Counted from the first letter of the stretch, positions 7,618 to 16,925 are shown. The stretch is 35,721 nt of DNA from Bacillota bacterium (GCA_023401495.1 JAEXDU010000172.1:1-35721), one strand, 5' to 3'. Numbers and translations: made by a program. The notes: generated by a model from the letters alone, not told the origin.

Positions 7618-9393
7618 ATGGCTGAGCACGGTTACTCAATGCCCTCGTACTTTAAAAATATGCCGATCATTGGTTCGGCAAACCCCCAGGTGAACGCGGA
7701 GAACGAAGAAGAATTCCGCAAAGTGGAAAAGGAAATCGCAGATAAGATTGCCGAAATGCGCGAAAGCGGCCGTTCCGACGAATCTCTGCACCAGTCCGGC
7801 CAGATGACCGCTACCGACCGTATTGAGGCTCTGGTAGATCCCGGTTCGTTCCTGCCCCTGAACAGCCTGTATGATCCGGAGAGCAACTCTACCGGCAGCA
7901 CCGGCATCATCAAGGGTCTGGGCAAAATCCGCGGCAAATGGGCGATGATCATCGCTTCCGATAACAAAAAGCTGGCCGGCGCATGGGTCGCAGGTCAGGC
8001 GGACAATCTGCTCCGCGGTTCCGACACCGCAAAATGCCTGAATGTCCCGCTCGTTTACATCCTGAACTGCAGTGGTGTTAAGCTCGACGAGCAGGAGAAA
8101 GTATACGCAAACCGCCGTGGCGGCGGCACCCCCTTCTTCCGCAATGCGGATCTGCAGCAGAACGGCATTCCGGTCATCGTAGGCATCTACGGCACCAACC
8201 CGGCCGGCGGCGGATACCACAGCATCAGCCCCACTATTCTGATCGCTCATGAGAAAGCCAACATGGCAGTCGGCGGCGCCGGCATCGTAGGCGGCATGAA
8301 CCCGAAGGGCTATGTGGACGAAGAGGCTGCTCAGGCACTGATCGAGGCAACCAAGAAGCAGGTCAACGATCCGCCCGGAAACGTTGCGATTCACTACGGT
8401 GAGACAGGCTTCTTCCGTGAGGCTTACACCGAGGAAATGGGCGTTCTCGAAGCGATTCAGAAGTATATGGATGATATCCCGGCGTACAATTCGGAGTTCT
8501 TCCGTGTGGACTACCCGCAGGAGCCCAACTTTGAGCCCAGTGAGCTGTACAGCATCCTGACGATGAACACCAAGCGCCCTTACAATGTAGAGAACATCCT
8601 TGGCCGTGTGTTCGACGGCAGCCAGTTCGACGAGTACAAGAAGGGCTACGGCCCCGAGATCATCACCGGTATCGCCAAGGTAAACGGCCTGCTGGTTGGT
8701 GTCATCGCGAACTATCAGGGCATCCTGATGAACTACCCCGAGTATAAAGAGAACAGCGTCGGCGTCGGCGGAAAGCTGTATCGCCAGGGCCTGATCAAGA
8801 TGAACGAATTTGTGACCCTGTGCGGCAGAGACCGTCTGCCCATCGTCTGGTTCCAGGATACCACCGGTATCGACGTCGGCAACGACGCGGAAAAAGCAGA
8901 GCTGCTCGGCCTTGGTCAGTCTCTGATTTATTCCATCCAGTCCGCTAAGGTGCCGCAGATTGAAATCACTCTGAGAAAGAGCACCGCCGCTGCCCACTAT
9001 GTCATGGGCGGCCCGCAGGGCAATGATACCAACGCCTTTACCCTGGGCACCGCTGCCAGCGAAGTGAACGTTATGCACGGCGAAACCGCTGCGGCCGCCA
9101 TGTATTCCCGCCGCCTGGTGAAAGACGCCAAGGAAGGCAAGGACCTGAAGCCCACCATCGACAAGATGAACGAGATGATCGAGGAATACCGCATTAAGTC
9201 CGGTCCGCTGTTCTGCGCTCAGCACGGCTTCCTGGATGAGATCATCGAGCTGACCAAGATCAGAGAGTACGTGATTGCGTTTGCTGAGTCTGCTTACCAG
9301 AATCCGCGTTCGTTCTGCGCGTTCCATCAGATGCTTCTGCCCAGAGCGATCCGCGATTACAACAACGTATTTGCACAGGCAGTTGAAAAATAA
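7618..9393 (+). CDS. gcdA: Glutaconyl-CoA decarboxylase alpha subunit (carboxyltransferase)
   Basis: Transfers the carboxyl group of glutaconyl-CoA to biotin, giving crotonyl-CoA. The 591-residue length matches GcdA (about 590) and exceeds the roughly 510 of propionyl- or methylmalonyl-CoA carboxyltransferases, which favours the glutaconyl enzyme. Two crotonase-like carboxyltransferase halves are visible. Conserved glycine-rich stretches include RRGGGTPFF (166-174) and GTNPAGGGYHS (192-202), and later GGPQGNDTNAF. AAGGAGG precedes the ATG. It follows gcdD-gcdC after 370 bases and has its own promoter. The decarboxylation drives Na+ export only with the membrane subunit GcdB, which is not encoded in this window. 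Confidence 0.95.
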   Translation: MAEHGYSMPSYFKNMPIIGSANPQVNAENEEEFRKVEKEIADKIAEMRESGRSDESLHQSGQMTATDRIEALVDPGSFLPLNSLYDPESNSTGSTGIIKGLGKIRGKWAMIIASDNKKLAGAWVAGQADNLLRGSDTAKCLNVPLVYILNCSGVKLDEQEKVYANRRGGGTPFFRNADLQQNGIPVIVGIYGTNPAGGGYHSISPTILIAHEKANMAVGGAGIVGGMNPKGYVDEEAAQALIEATKKQVNDPPGNVAIHYGETGFFREAYTEEMGVLEAIQKYMDDIPAYNSEFFRVDYPQEPNFEPSELYSILTMNTKRPYNVENILGRVFDGSQFDEYKKGYGPEIITGIAKVNGLLVGVIANYQGILMNYPEYKENSVGVGGKLYRQGLIKMNEFVTLCGRDRLPIVWFQDTTGIDVGNDAEKAELLGLGQSLIYSIQSAKVPQIEITLRKSTAAAHYVMGGPQGNDTNAFTLGTAASEVNVMHGETAAAAMYSRRLVKDAKEGKDLKPTIDKMNEMIEEYRIKSGPLFCAQHGFLDEIIELTKIREYVIAFAESAYQNPRSFCAFHQMLLPRAIRDYNNVFAQAVEK

Positions 9394-9663
9394 TTCGGTT
9401 TCCGCCTGAGGCAGGAAATCGTGAATCGGGATTCCGGCGCATCGCCCAGTCAATCAAACAGTGTGGTATCCACCCTTACAAGTTGATGAAGGAAGTGCGC
9501 CGGGATTTTCCTTGAATCCCGGCTGAACAGGCCGGGCCCCGGCGAGGAAGCAACGCTTCACGCCGTCGGAGAATATTTCCGGAGCACCGGGAGCTCGGGG
9601 CGGGCCGCATCAGGCGGCCGGTTACCCGGGCACAGCATTATCTTTTGGATGAGGAGCTAAAAT
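9394..9663. other. GC-rich structured spacer after gcdA
   Basis: 270 bases with no gene. GCCGGGATT (9499-9507) pairs with AATCCCGGC (9515-9523). GCCGGG and CCCGGC meet around a single base at 9531-9543. Further GGCCGC/GCGGCC and CCGGG/CCCGG complements extend to about 9635. None has a T run, so these look like RNA structure inside the operon (processing or stability) more than termination. Confidence 0.45.
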
Positions 9664-10962
9664 ATGGATTGGAAAGATCTGTACGCGCAGCGAAAAATGA
9701 CCGCAGAGGAAGCGGTGGCCCGCGTTCGTTCCGGCGACAGAGTGGTAACACCCAACGCGGCGGGCGCACCGGTTCATTTGATTAATGCACTGGTTGCGCG
9801 AAAAGACGATCTGAAGAACGTAGAAATTGCCCACATGGTACCTCTGGCAAAAGCACCGTACGCTGCGCCGGAGATGGAAGGGCACTTTATCCACAACTCC
9901 ATTTTTGTAGGAGGCTCGACCCGGGCCACCATTGAGGCGGGCATCGGCGATTATACGCCCTGCTTTTTCCACAAAGTACCCGAGCTGTTTGATACCACTC
10001 TGCCGGTGGATGTGGCCTTGATCCACGTTTCTACCCCCGACGAGCACGGCTGCTGCAGCTACGGCGTAACGGTGGACTACCAAAAGCATGCCGCAGAAGT
10101 GGCAAAGCTGGTTATCGCGCAGGTGAATGAGAATATGCCCCGCACGCTGGGCGACTGTTTCATTCATGTGAGTGAGATGGACTGCATTGTGGAGTGCAAC
10201 GATCCGATTCTCGAACTTGGCGCCCCCAAAATTACCGAGATTGAAAAGAAGATCGGCGGCCACTGCGCTGAGCTGATCAAGGACGGAGATACCCTGCAGC
10301 TGGGAATCGGTGCGATTCCGGACGCAGTGCTCCTGTTCCTCAAAGAGAAAAAGGATCTCGGTATCCATACGGAAATGTTCTCGGACGGCGTGGTCGAGCT
10401 GGTGGAAGCCGGCGTGATCAACAATTCCAAAAAGACGCTGCACAAAGGGAAGAGCGTTGCAACCTTCCTGATGGGCACGCGGCGTTTGTACGATTATGTT
10501 CATAACAATCCGGCGGTGGAAATGTACCCCGTCAATTATGTCAATGACCCTGTGGTCATCGCGAAGAACGACAATCTGGTGTCGATCAACTCCTGCGTAC
10601 AGATCGACCTGCTGGGCCAGGTGGTATCCGAAAGCATCGGGCCGGTGCAGATCAGCGGCGTGGGCGGGCAGATCGACTTCATCCGCGGCGCTTCCATGAG
10701 CCGCGGCGGGCGTTCGATTCTGGCGATGAACTCCACGGCGGCGGGCGGCAAGGTTTCCAAAATCGTGCCGTTTATCGATCAGTGGTCGGCGGTAACCACC
10801 TCCCGCAACGACGTTCAGTTTGTTGTGACGGAGTACGGAATCGCGGAGCTGCGCGGACACACGATGCGTGACAGAGCCCGCAGCCTGATTGAGATTGCCC
10901 ACCCGGATTTCCGTGATTCCTTGAAAGAGGAATTCGAAAAGCGTTTCCATACAAAATATTAA
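9664..10962 (+). CDS. Butyryl-CoA:acetate / 4-hydroxybutyrate-type CoA-transferase
   Basis: A 432-residue family I CoA-transferase closely resembling the 4-hydroxybutyrate CoA-transferase AbfT and the butyryl-CoA:acetate CoA-transferases. The CoA-thioester-forming glutamate is Glu237 in GIHTEMFSDG. The C-terminal domain contains GVGGQIDFIRGAS and TEYGIAELRG, typical of the family. Because it lies between gcdA and crt-bcd-etf, the probable job is to exchange butyryl-CoA with acetate, releasing butyrate at the end of the pathway. Use of 4-hydroxybutyrate cannot be excluded from sequence, though no 4-hydroxybutyryl-CoA dehydratase is present in the window. The start follows GAGGAG within TGAGGAGCTAAAAT. 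Confidence 0.85.
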   Translation: MDWKDLYAQRKMTAEEAVARVRSGDRVVTPNAAGAPVHLINALVARKDDLKNVEIAHMVPLAKAPYAAPEMEGHFIHNSIFVGGSTRATIEAGIGDYTPCFFHKVPELFDTTLPVDVALIHVSTPDEHGCCSYGVTVDYQKHAAEVAKLVIAQVNENMPRTLGDCFIHVSEMDCIVECNDPILELGAPKITEIEKKIGGHCAELIKDGDTLQLGIGAIPDAVLLFLKEKKDLGIHTEMFSDGVVELVEAGVINNSKKTLHKGKSVATFLMGTRRLYDYVHNNPAVEMYPVNYVNDPVVIAKNDNLVSINSCVQIDLLGQVVSESIGPVQISGVGGQIDFIRGASMSRGGRSILAMNSTAAGGKVSKIVPFIDQWSAVTTSRNDVQFVVTEYGIAELRGHTMRDRARSLIEIAHPDFRDSLKEEFEKRFHTKY

Positions 10963-11019
10963 GAACAAAAACAAGAGGCCCTGCCGAATGCCGCAGGGAA
11001 CAGTCAGGAGGGGACACAG

Positions 11020-11802
11020 ATGAGCCTGGTTACATTTGAAGCAAAGCACGACAATCTCATCGGGATTCTGACCATGAACCGGCCCCAGGCGCTCAACGCG
11101 GTAAACCTGGAGGTTATGAAGGATCTGGAACAAGCACTGGAGCAGGCGAAGCAAAGCGGGATCCGCTGCCTGATCATCACCGGAGCCGGTGAGAAGGCTT
11201 TCGTAGCCGGTGCAGACATTGGCGAAATGCGCAATCTGACAAAGCCGCAGGGCGAAGAATTCGGCCTGCTTGGCGACAGGATTTATCATCTGGTAGAGCA
11301 GTTCCCCGCCCCTGTGATCGCGGCGGTCAACGGCTTTGCTCTGGGCGGCGGCTGCGAGCTTTCCCTCGCATGCGATATCCGCCTTGCGTCTGAAAAAGCG
11401 GTGTTCGCGCTTCCCGAGGTGGGCCTTGGCATCACTCCCGGTTGGGGCGGCATGCAGAAGCTTGCCAGGGCAATCGGCCCCGGCAAAGCGAAGGAAATGG
11501 TATTTACCGCCGGCAGAGTGAAGGCTGAAGAGGCCCTCGCAATCGGCCTGGTCAACGCGGTGTACGCGCCCGAAGAGCTGCTTGCAAAAGCGGAAGAGCT
11601 GGCGCTGAAGATCGCCGCAAACGCCCCGGTGGCTGTGCAGAATGCAAAGCGCGCCATGAACGAGAGCGTTGGCCTTGGTTTGTGGGAGGCTGCCGAGCTG
11701 GAGGCAAAATACTTTGGCGATTGTTTTGAAACCCAGGATCAGCGGGAAGCGATGGGAGCGTTTGTGGAGAAACGCAAACCAGCGCCGTTCGTTGGCAAAT
11801 AA
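11020..11802 (+). CDS. crt: 3-hydroxybutyryl-CoA dehydratase (crotonase)
   Basis: Interconverts 3-hydroxybutyryl-CoA and crotonyl-CoA. The 260-residue length is typical. The oxyanion-hole region is NGFALGGGCELSLACD (104-119), and the catalytic glutamates are Glu113 and Glu133 (LPEVGLGITPG). AGGAGG lies ahead of the ATG. In this setting it links the thl-hbd branch to the crotonyl-CoA made from glutaconyl-CoA, so both routes share bcd/etf. The 57-base gap before it contains a small CCCTGC/GCAGGG hairpin. Confidence 0.94.
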   Translation: MSLVTFEAKHDNLIGILTMNRPQALNAVNLEVMKDLEQALEQAKQSGIRCLIITGAGEKAFVAGADIGEMRNLTKPQGEEFGLLGDRIYHLVEQFPAPVIAAVNGFALGGGCELSLACDIRLASEKAVFALPEVGLGITPGWGGMQKLARAIGPGKAKEMVFTAGRVKAEEALAIGLVNAVYAPEELLAKAEELALKIAANAPVAVQNAKRAMNESVGLGLWEAAELEAKYFGDCFETQDQREAMGAFVEKRKPAPFVGK

Positions 11803-11835
11803 ATCTTTCAACAATTAAAAATCAGGGGGATCGAT

Positions 11836-12975
11836 ATGAATTTTGAGCTGAACAACGAGCAGTCGATGGCTCGGGAAATGTTCGCGGCCTTTGCAGAAAA
11901 GGAAGTAAAGCCCTTAGCTCACGACATTGATGAGGAAGAGCGCTTTCCGGCAGAGACTGTTGAAAAAATGAAGAAGTACGGCTTTTTCGGCATTCCGTAT
12001 CCGAAAGAGCTCGGCGGCCAGGGCTGCGATGTTCTGACCTACATCATGTGCGTAGAAGAGCTTTCCAAGGTTTGCGGCACAACGGGCGTTATCGTTTCCG
12101 CACATACCTCTCTTTGTGCTGACCCGATCTACAAGTACGGCACCAAAGAGCAGAAGGAAAAATATCTTGTACCGCTTGCTTCCGGCAAAAAGATCGGCGC
12201 GTTCGGTCTGACCGAGCCCGGCGCGGGCACCGATGCTTCCGGCCAGCAGACCAAGGCTGTGCTGGAGGACGACCACTATGTTCTTAACGGCAGCAAGATT
12301 TTCATCACCAACGGCGGCGTAGCCGACATTTATGTTGTGTTCGCCATGACCGATAAGTCCAAGGGCGTGAAGGGCATCTCCGCGTTTATCGTAGAGAAGG
12401 AATTCCCGGGCTTCTCCATCGGCAAAAAAGAGAAGAAGATGGGTATCCGCGGCTCCGCTACCACTGAGCTGGTATTTGAGAACTGCATCGTTCCCAAAGA
12501 GAACCTGCTGGGCCAGGAGGGCAAGGGCTTTACCGTTGCCATGACCACGCTGGACGGCGGCCGTATCGGTATTGCCGCGCAGGCGCTGGGCCTTGCCGAG
12601 GGTGCTCTGGATGAGACCGTCAAGTACGTAAAAGAGAGAAAGCAGTTCGGCCGTTCCATTGCTGCGTTCCAGAACACACAGTTCCGCCTTGCGGACATGA
12701 AGACGAAGATCGATGCTGCGAAGCTGCTCGTTTACCGTGCAGCGATGCTCAAGCAGGCCGGCGCGAAATTCTCTACCGAGGCCGCTATGGCGAAGCTGTT
12801 TGCAGCGGAAACCGCTATGTCTGTTACCACCGAGTGCGTACAGCTGTTCGGCGGCTACGGCTACACCAGAGAGTATCCCGTGGAGCGCATGATGCGCGAC
12901 GCGAAGATCACCGAAATCTACGAAGGCACCAGTGAAGTGCAGCGCATGGTTATTTCCAACGCGCTTTTGAAATAA
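11836..12975 (+). CDS. bcd: Butyryl-CoA dehydrogenase
   Basis: FAD-dependent reduction of crotonyl-CoA to butyryl-CoA. In anaerobes it works with EtfAB to couple this step to ferredoxin reduction by NADH (flavin-based bifurcation). The 379-residue length is standard. FAD-site motifs FGLTEPGAGTDA (about 123-134) and FITNGG are present, and the catalytic base is Glu363 in IYEGTSEVQR. AGGGGGA precedes the ATG. It is followed directly by etfB and etfA, the usual clostridial order, which supports a Bcd-Etf complex. Confidence 0.96.
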   Translation: MNFELNNEQSMAREMFAAFAEKEVKPLAHDIDEEERFPAETVEKMKKYGFFGIPYPKELGGQGCDVLTYIMCVEELSKVCGTTGVIVSAHTSLCADPIYKYGTKEQKEKYLVPLASGKKIGAFGLTEPGAGTDASGQQTKAVLEDDHYVLNGSKIFITNGGVADIYVVFAMTDKSKGVKGISAFIVEKEFPGFSIGKKEKKMGIRGSATTELVFENCIVPKENLLGQEGKGFTVAMTTLDGGRIGIAAQALGLAEGALDETVKYVKERKQFGRSIAAFQNTQFRLADMKTKIDAAKLLVYRAAMLKQAGAKFSTEAAMAKLFAAETAMSVTTECVQLFGGYGYTREYPVERMMRDAKITEIYEGTSEVQRMVISNALLK

Positions 12976-12989
12976 GGGGGGGGCACGCA

Positions 12990-13769
12990 GTGAAAATCGT
13001 TGTAAGCATCAAGCAGGTTCCGGATACCAATGAGGTAAAGCTGGACCAGGCGACAGGAACCCTGATTCGTGAAGGCGTTCCCAGCATTATCAATCCGGAC
13101 GACAAGGCTGGCCTTGAGGCTGCCCTCCGTTTGAAAGACCAGGTCGGCGCGCATGTTACCGTTCTGACCATGGGCCCGCCCCAGGCGGCCATCGCTCTGC
13201 GCGAGGCTCTGGCAATGGGCGCAGATGAAGCGATCCTCGTGACCGACCGCGCATTCGGCGGCGCCGACACCTGGGCTACTTCCTCCACTCTGGCTTCCGC
13301 TATTGCGAAGCTGGATTATGATCTCATCATCACCGGCCGCCAGGCCATCGACGGCGATACCGCACAGGTTGGCCCGCAGATCGCCGAGCACCTCGGCCTG
13401 CCCAATGTCAGCTATGCGGAAGAGCTGTGGGTGGAAGGCGATACCCTCAAGGTAAAGCGCCAGTATGAAGACCGCTATCACATCATTCGCGTCAAAACCC
13501 CCTGCCTGATTACCGCTTTGGCCGAAATGAATGAACCCCGCTATATGACTCCCGGCGGCATTTTCGACGCCTTCCAGAAAGAAATCACCGAGTGGCACAG
13601 AGCCGACCTCGATGTTGACGACAGCAACATCGGCCTGAAGGGCTCCCCCACCCGCGTGAAGAAGTCCTTTACCAAGGCAGTTAAAGGACAGGGCACTGTT
13701 GTAACGATGGAGCCCGAAGAGTCAGCGAACTGGCTGACCGACCGTCTGCGTGAAAAATTCATTCTGTAG
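12990..13769 (+). CDS. etfB: Electron transfer flavoprotein beta subunit
   Basis: The 259-residue beta subunit of the EtfAB partner of butyryl-CoA dehydrogenase. It starts with KIVVSIKQVPDTNEVK, the conserved EtfB opening, and carries GRQAIDGDTAQVGPQIAE, typical of the nucleotide-binding region. Start is GTG at 12990, 14 bases after the bcd stop, behind a run of eight G residues that serves as ribosome site. Association with bcd points to the electron-bifurcating type that carries two FAD molecules; this is inferred from context. Confidence 0.95.
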   Translation: MKIVVSIKQVPDTNEVKLDQATGTLIREGVPSIINPDDKAGLEAALRLKDQVGAHVTVLTMGPPQAAIALREALAMGADEAILVTDRAFGGADTWATSSTLASAIAKLDYDLIITGRQAIDGDTAQVGPQIAEHLGLPNVSYAEELWVEGDTLKVKRQYEDRYHIIRVKTPCLITALAEMNEPRYMTPGGIFDAFQKEITEWHRADLDVDDSNIGLKGSPTRVKKSFTKAVKGQGTVVTMEPEESANWLTDRLREKFIL

Positions 13770-13789
13770 TAGGAAAGTGGTGAGGAATT

Positions 13790-14809
13790 ATGAGTAACGA
13801 AGCATATAAGGGAATATTCGTATTTGCCCAGCAGGTGGACGGAAAACTGTCCAACGTTGCGCTGGAGCTGATCGGCAAAAGCAAAGCTTTGGCCAAAGAT
13901 CTGAACACAGAAGTTACCGCCGTTGTTCTGGGTAACAAAATCGGCCATCTGCCGGAGCAGCTGGGCCGTTATGGCGCGGACCGCGTTGTCATCGCGGAGG
14001 ATCCGATTCTGGAAACTTATACCACCGAGCCTTATGCGCATGTTATTACCGAAATCGTGAAAAAATATCAGCCTGAGATCGTTCTGTATGGCGCAACTGC
14101 CATCGGCCGTGACCTGGCTCCCCGTATTTCCGCCAGAGTACACACCGGCCTGACCGCCGACTGCACCTCGCTGGAAATCGAAGAGGGTACCGGCAACCTG
14201 CTGATGACCCGTCCCGCATTCGGCGGCAACATCATGGCAACCATCGCCTGCGCGGACTTCCGTCCCCAGATGGCGACCGTTCGCCCCGGCGTTATGCAGC
14301 GCCTGACTCCCGTGGACAACGCTCACCCGGTGGTAGATACCTTCTCCGTTCCGGATCTGGCCGAGCATGTCAACGTGGAAGTTGTTGAAGTGATCAAGAA
14401 GGTCAGCGAGAAGATGGATATTCAGGAAGCCAATGTTCTGGTTTCCGGCGGACGCGGCATGGGCTGCCCCGAGAATTTCAAGCTCCTCGAAGATCTGGCA
14501 GAAGTTCTGGGCGGCACAGTTTCCTCCTCCCGTACTGCGGTTGACGCAGGCTGGGTTGAGAAAGACCGCCAGGTTGGCCAGACCGGTAAAACGGTTCGCC
14601 CGAACCTGTATATTGCCTGCGGCATTTCCGGCGCCATCCAGCACTTGGCTGGCATGGAAGAGTCCGATGTGATCATCGCGATCAACAAAGATCCCAGCGC
14701 TCCCATCTTTGAGGTGGCGGACTACGGCGTTGTGGGTGACGTGATGAAGATCCTGCCGCTGTTCACAGAGCAGGTAAGAAAAGCTAAGGAAGAAAAAAGC
14801 AACGCCTGA
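13790..14809 (+). CDS. etfA: Electron transfer flavoprotein alpha subunit
   Basis: The 339-residue alpha subunit of EtfAB. The C-terminal FAD-binding domain is evident: SGGRGMGCPENF, TVSSSRTAVDAGW, GQTGKTVRPNLYIACGISGAIQH and INKDPSAPIFEVADYGVVGD occur in the family order. It follows etfB by 20 bases with a GGTGAGGA site. Together with Bcd and EtfB it should drive NADH-dependent crotonyl-CoA reduction with reduction of ferredoxin. No fused ferredoxin domain is present. Confidence 0.95.
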   Translation: MSNEAYKGIFVFAQQVDGKLSNVALELIGKSKALAKDLNTEVTAVVLGNKIGHLPEQLGRYGADRVVIAEDPILETYTTEPYAHVITEIVKKYQPEIVLYGATAIGRDLAPRISARVHTGLTADCTSLEIEEGTGNLLMTRPAFGGNIMATIACADFRPQMATVRPGVMQRLTPVDNAHPVVDTFSVPDLAEHVNVEVVEVIKKVSEKMDIQEANVLVSGGRGMGCPENFKLLEDLAEVLGGTVSSSRTAVDAGWVEKDRQVGQTGKTVRPNLYIACGISGAIQHLAGMEESDVIIAINKDPSAPIFEVADYGVVGDVMKILPLFTEQVRKAKEEKSNA

Positions 14810-15002
14810 TTTATTTTAGGCTCTCAGTGCGGCAGCGCGCAAGGATTTTTGCATCTGGAGGCTTCCGCGCCGCCGCGCGGGCTTTCCCCGGCCCGATGCG
14901 AATCTGCGCGCGCTGTTGCGCTGAAAATTGCTTTTTTTCAGATGGAGCCGACCGGTTCTGCCAGCCGATTCCATCCATCATACTTATATTGGAGGTTTTA
15001 CC
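14810..15002. other. Structured spacer between etfA and gctA
   Basis: 193 bases with no gene. The GC-rich part (14830-14920) is rich in GCGC/CGCC complements. CTGAAAA (14921-14927) pairs with TTTTCAG (14935-14941) around a T-rich loop. GATGGA (14941-14946) pairs with TCCATC near 14971. A GGAGG site for gctA lies at 14991-14995. No strong promoter was seen. Confidence 0.4.
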
Positions 15003-15977
15003 GTGGGAAAAGTGTATACGCTATCTGAAGCAGTAGCCAAATTCGTAAACGACGGTGACAGTATCGCGTTCGGTGGCTTCACCACCAACAGAAAACCCTT
15101 TGCCGCTATCCATGAAATCCTCAGACAAGGGAAAAAGGACTTTATTTTGAATGCGGGTGCCAATGGCGGTGACGCGGATCTGCTCATCGGCTGCGGCCGC
15201 GTGAAGGCGTACGTTAACTGCTACACCGCTAACTCCGGCTACACCAACGTGTCAAGACGGTTCCGCGCAGCGATTGAGAACGGCGATATCCTTTTTGAGG
15301 ATTACTCGCAGGACGCTGTTATGCTGATGTTCCATGCCGCTGCTCTGGGGTTCCCCTATGTTCCCAGCCGCTTGATGATGGGTACCGGCCTTGCTGATAA
15401 GTGGGGCATCTCCAAGGAGATCAGAAAGACCATCGACAAGCTGCCCGATGAAAAGTTCGTCATTGAGCAGAATCCCATGAAGCCCGAAGAGAAGCTGCTG
15501 CTCCTGCCTGTTCCGGAGATTGACGTTGCCGTCATTCATGTGCAGATGGCTTCCCCCGACGGAACCTGCCGCATTTTGGGCGACGAGTTCCAGGATACCG
15601 ATATTGCGGGCGCCGCGAAGAAGGTCATTGTTACCTGCGAAGAGCTGGTTTCCGATGAATACATCCGCCGCGATCCCAACGCGAACACCATCCCCGGCTT
15701 CTGTGTGGATGCTATTGTTCATGCACCGAACGGAGCGCATCCGTCCCAGTGCTACGACTACTATGACTACGATTCCAAATATTATAAAGAATACGATGTT
15801 GCCTCCAAAACACAGGAAGCATTCGACGCTTTCTGCCAGGAGTGGGTATTCTCCACCCCGACACACGCGGATTACCTCAACAAGGTAGGCGGCGCAAGGC
15901 TGGCTAACCTCAAGGTCGTTCCGGGTCTCGGCTACCATGTTGATATGACGGCACAGGCAAAGGAGGAGAAGAAGTAA
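15003..15977 (+). CDS. gctA: Glutaconate CoA-transferase subunit A
   Basis: The A subunit of the enzyme that activates (R)-2-hydroxyglutarate to its CoA ester using acetyl-CoA or glutaconyl-CoA. The frame is open from 14928, but the GTG at 15003 is the likely start. GGAGG (14991-14995) lies 7 bases before it, and the protein then begins GKVYTLSEAVAKFVNDGD, matching the start of Acidaminococcus GctA. The resulting 324 residues agree with the usual 320. Motifs FGGFTTNRKP, YTANSGYTNVSRRFR and NLKVVPGLGYH are family-typical. The stop overlaps the gctB start by one base (TAATG). Confidence 0.95.
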   Translation: MGKVYTLSEAVAKFVNDGDSIAFGGFTTNRKPFAAIHEILRQGKKDFILNAGANGGDADLLIGCGRVKAYVNCYTANSGYTNVSRRFRAAIENGDILFEDYSQDAVMLMFHAAALGFPYVPSRLMMGTGLADKWGISKEIRKTIDKLPDEKFVIEQNPMKPEEKLLLLPVPEIDVAVIHVQMASPDGTCRILGDEFQDTDIAGAAKKVIVTCEELVSDEYIRRDPNANTIPGFCVDAIVHAPNGAHPSQCYDYYDYDSKYYKEYDVASKTQEAFDAFCQEWVFSTPTHADYLNKVGGARLANLKVVPGLGYHVDMTAQAKEEKK

Positions 15978-16774
15978 TGGCAAACTATACGAATTACACC
16001 AACAAAGAAATGCAGGCAATTACGATTGCCCGCGCGATCACCAACGATCATATCGCGATTGTTGGGACAGGTCTTCCTCTCATCGGCGCAACTGTTGCCA
16101 AGAAGATATTTTCCCCCGGCTGCACACTCATCGTTGAGAGCGGCCTGATCGACTGCGATCCCATTCAGGTTCCTACCTCGGTCGGTGACTGCCGCTTCAT
16201 GGCACACTGCGCGGTGCAGTGGCCTCCGGTTCGTTACATTGGCTTCCAGGCGAACGAGTGGCTGAAAGACAGAGATAGAATGATCGCCTTCATCGGCGGC
16301 GCTGAAATTGACCCCTACGGCAATGTCAACTCCACCTCCATGGGCGATTACAATCACCCGGATACCCGTTTCTCCGGCTCCGGCGGAGCGAACGGTATCG
16401 CAACGTATGTCGATACTGTTCTCATGATGCAGCACGAAAAGCGCCGCTTCACTGAGAAGATCGATTACATTACCAGCCCCGGCTGGATGGAAGGCGGCCT
16501 CGACGGACGCAAGAAGGCAGGCCTGCCCCAGAACCGCGGCCCGCTGATGGTTGTTACCGACAAGGGCGTCATGAAGTTTGACGAAACCACCAAGAGAATG
16601 TATCTGGCAGGCTACTACGAGTCCTCTTCCATTGAAGAGATCGTAGAGAACACCGGTTTTGAGATCGATACTTCCAGAGCAGAGCTGCTGGCTCCTCCCT
16701 CTCCGGAAGTCATCAAGGCGATCCGCGAAGAGATCGATCCCGGCCAGGTATTCATCAAAGTTCCGAAAGAGTAA
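15977..16774 (+). CDS. gctB: Glutaconate CoA-transferase subunit B
   Basis: The 265-residue catalytic B subunit of glutaconate CoA-transferase. The nucleophile is Glu54 in VESGLIDCD, the same position as in Acidaminococcus fermentans GctB. The glycine-rich SGSGGANGIATY follows later. Start and gctA stop share a base, so translation is coupled and the A/B subunits are made in equal amounts. Its product, 2-hydroxyglutaryl-CoA, is the substrate of the dehydratase encoded by the next three genes. Confidence 0.95.
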   Translation: MANYTNYTNKEMQAITIARAITNDHIAIVGTGLPLIGATVAKKIFSPGCTLIVESGLIDCDPIQVPTSVGDCRFMAHCAVQWPPVRYIGFQANEWLKDRDRMIAFIGGAEIDPYGNVNSTSMGDYNHPDTRFSGSGGANGIATYVDTVLMMQHEKRRFTEKIDYITSPGWMEGGLDGRKKAGLPQNRGPLMVVTDKGVMKFDETTKRMYLAGYYESSSIEEIVENTGFEIDTSRAELLAPPSPEVIKAIREEIDPGQVFIKVPKE

Positions 16775-16803
16775 TTATATTCCATTTCATTCTTTGCACT
16801 GCA

Positions 16804-16827
16804 GCGGAGCCTTGTTTGGGGCTCCGC
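16804..16827 (+). other. Intra-operon hairpin between gctB and hgdC
   Basis: GCGGAGCC (16804-16811) pairs with GGCTCCGC (16820-16827), an 8-bp stem with an 8-base loop. Five T residues follow only after a further 13 GC-rich bases, so it is a weak terminator at best. It may instead stabilise or delimit transcript segments. Confidence 0.4.
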
Positions 16828-16925
16828 CGGCGGCGCAGAGTTTTTGAATGTTTGGCGGTTTCAGGCCGATTTGGTTTGGAGCGCCGATTCCCGGTTCAAA
16901 AAAGTCAATTGGTAGGAAGGTTACT

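Noticed and set aside
7636..9453. 605-codon open frame on the minus strand
   Set aside because: It is antisense to gcdA with no ribosome site or family motif.
9622..11814. 730-codon open frame on the minus strand
   Set aside because: It lies opposite the CoA-transferase and crotonase genes and has no family likeness. High GC at third codon positions leaves the antisense frames open.
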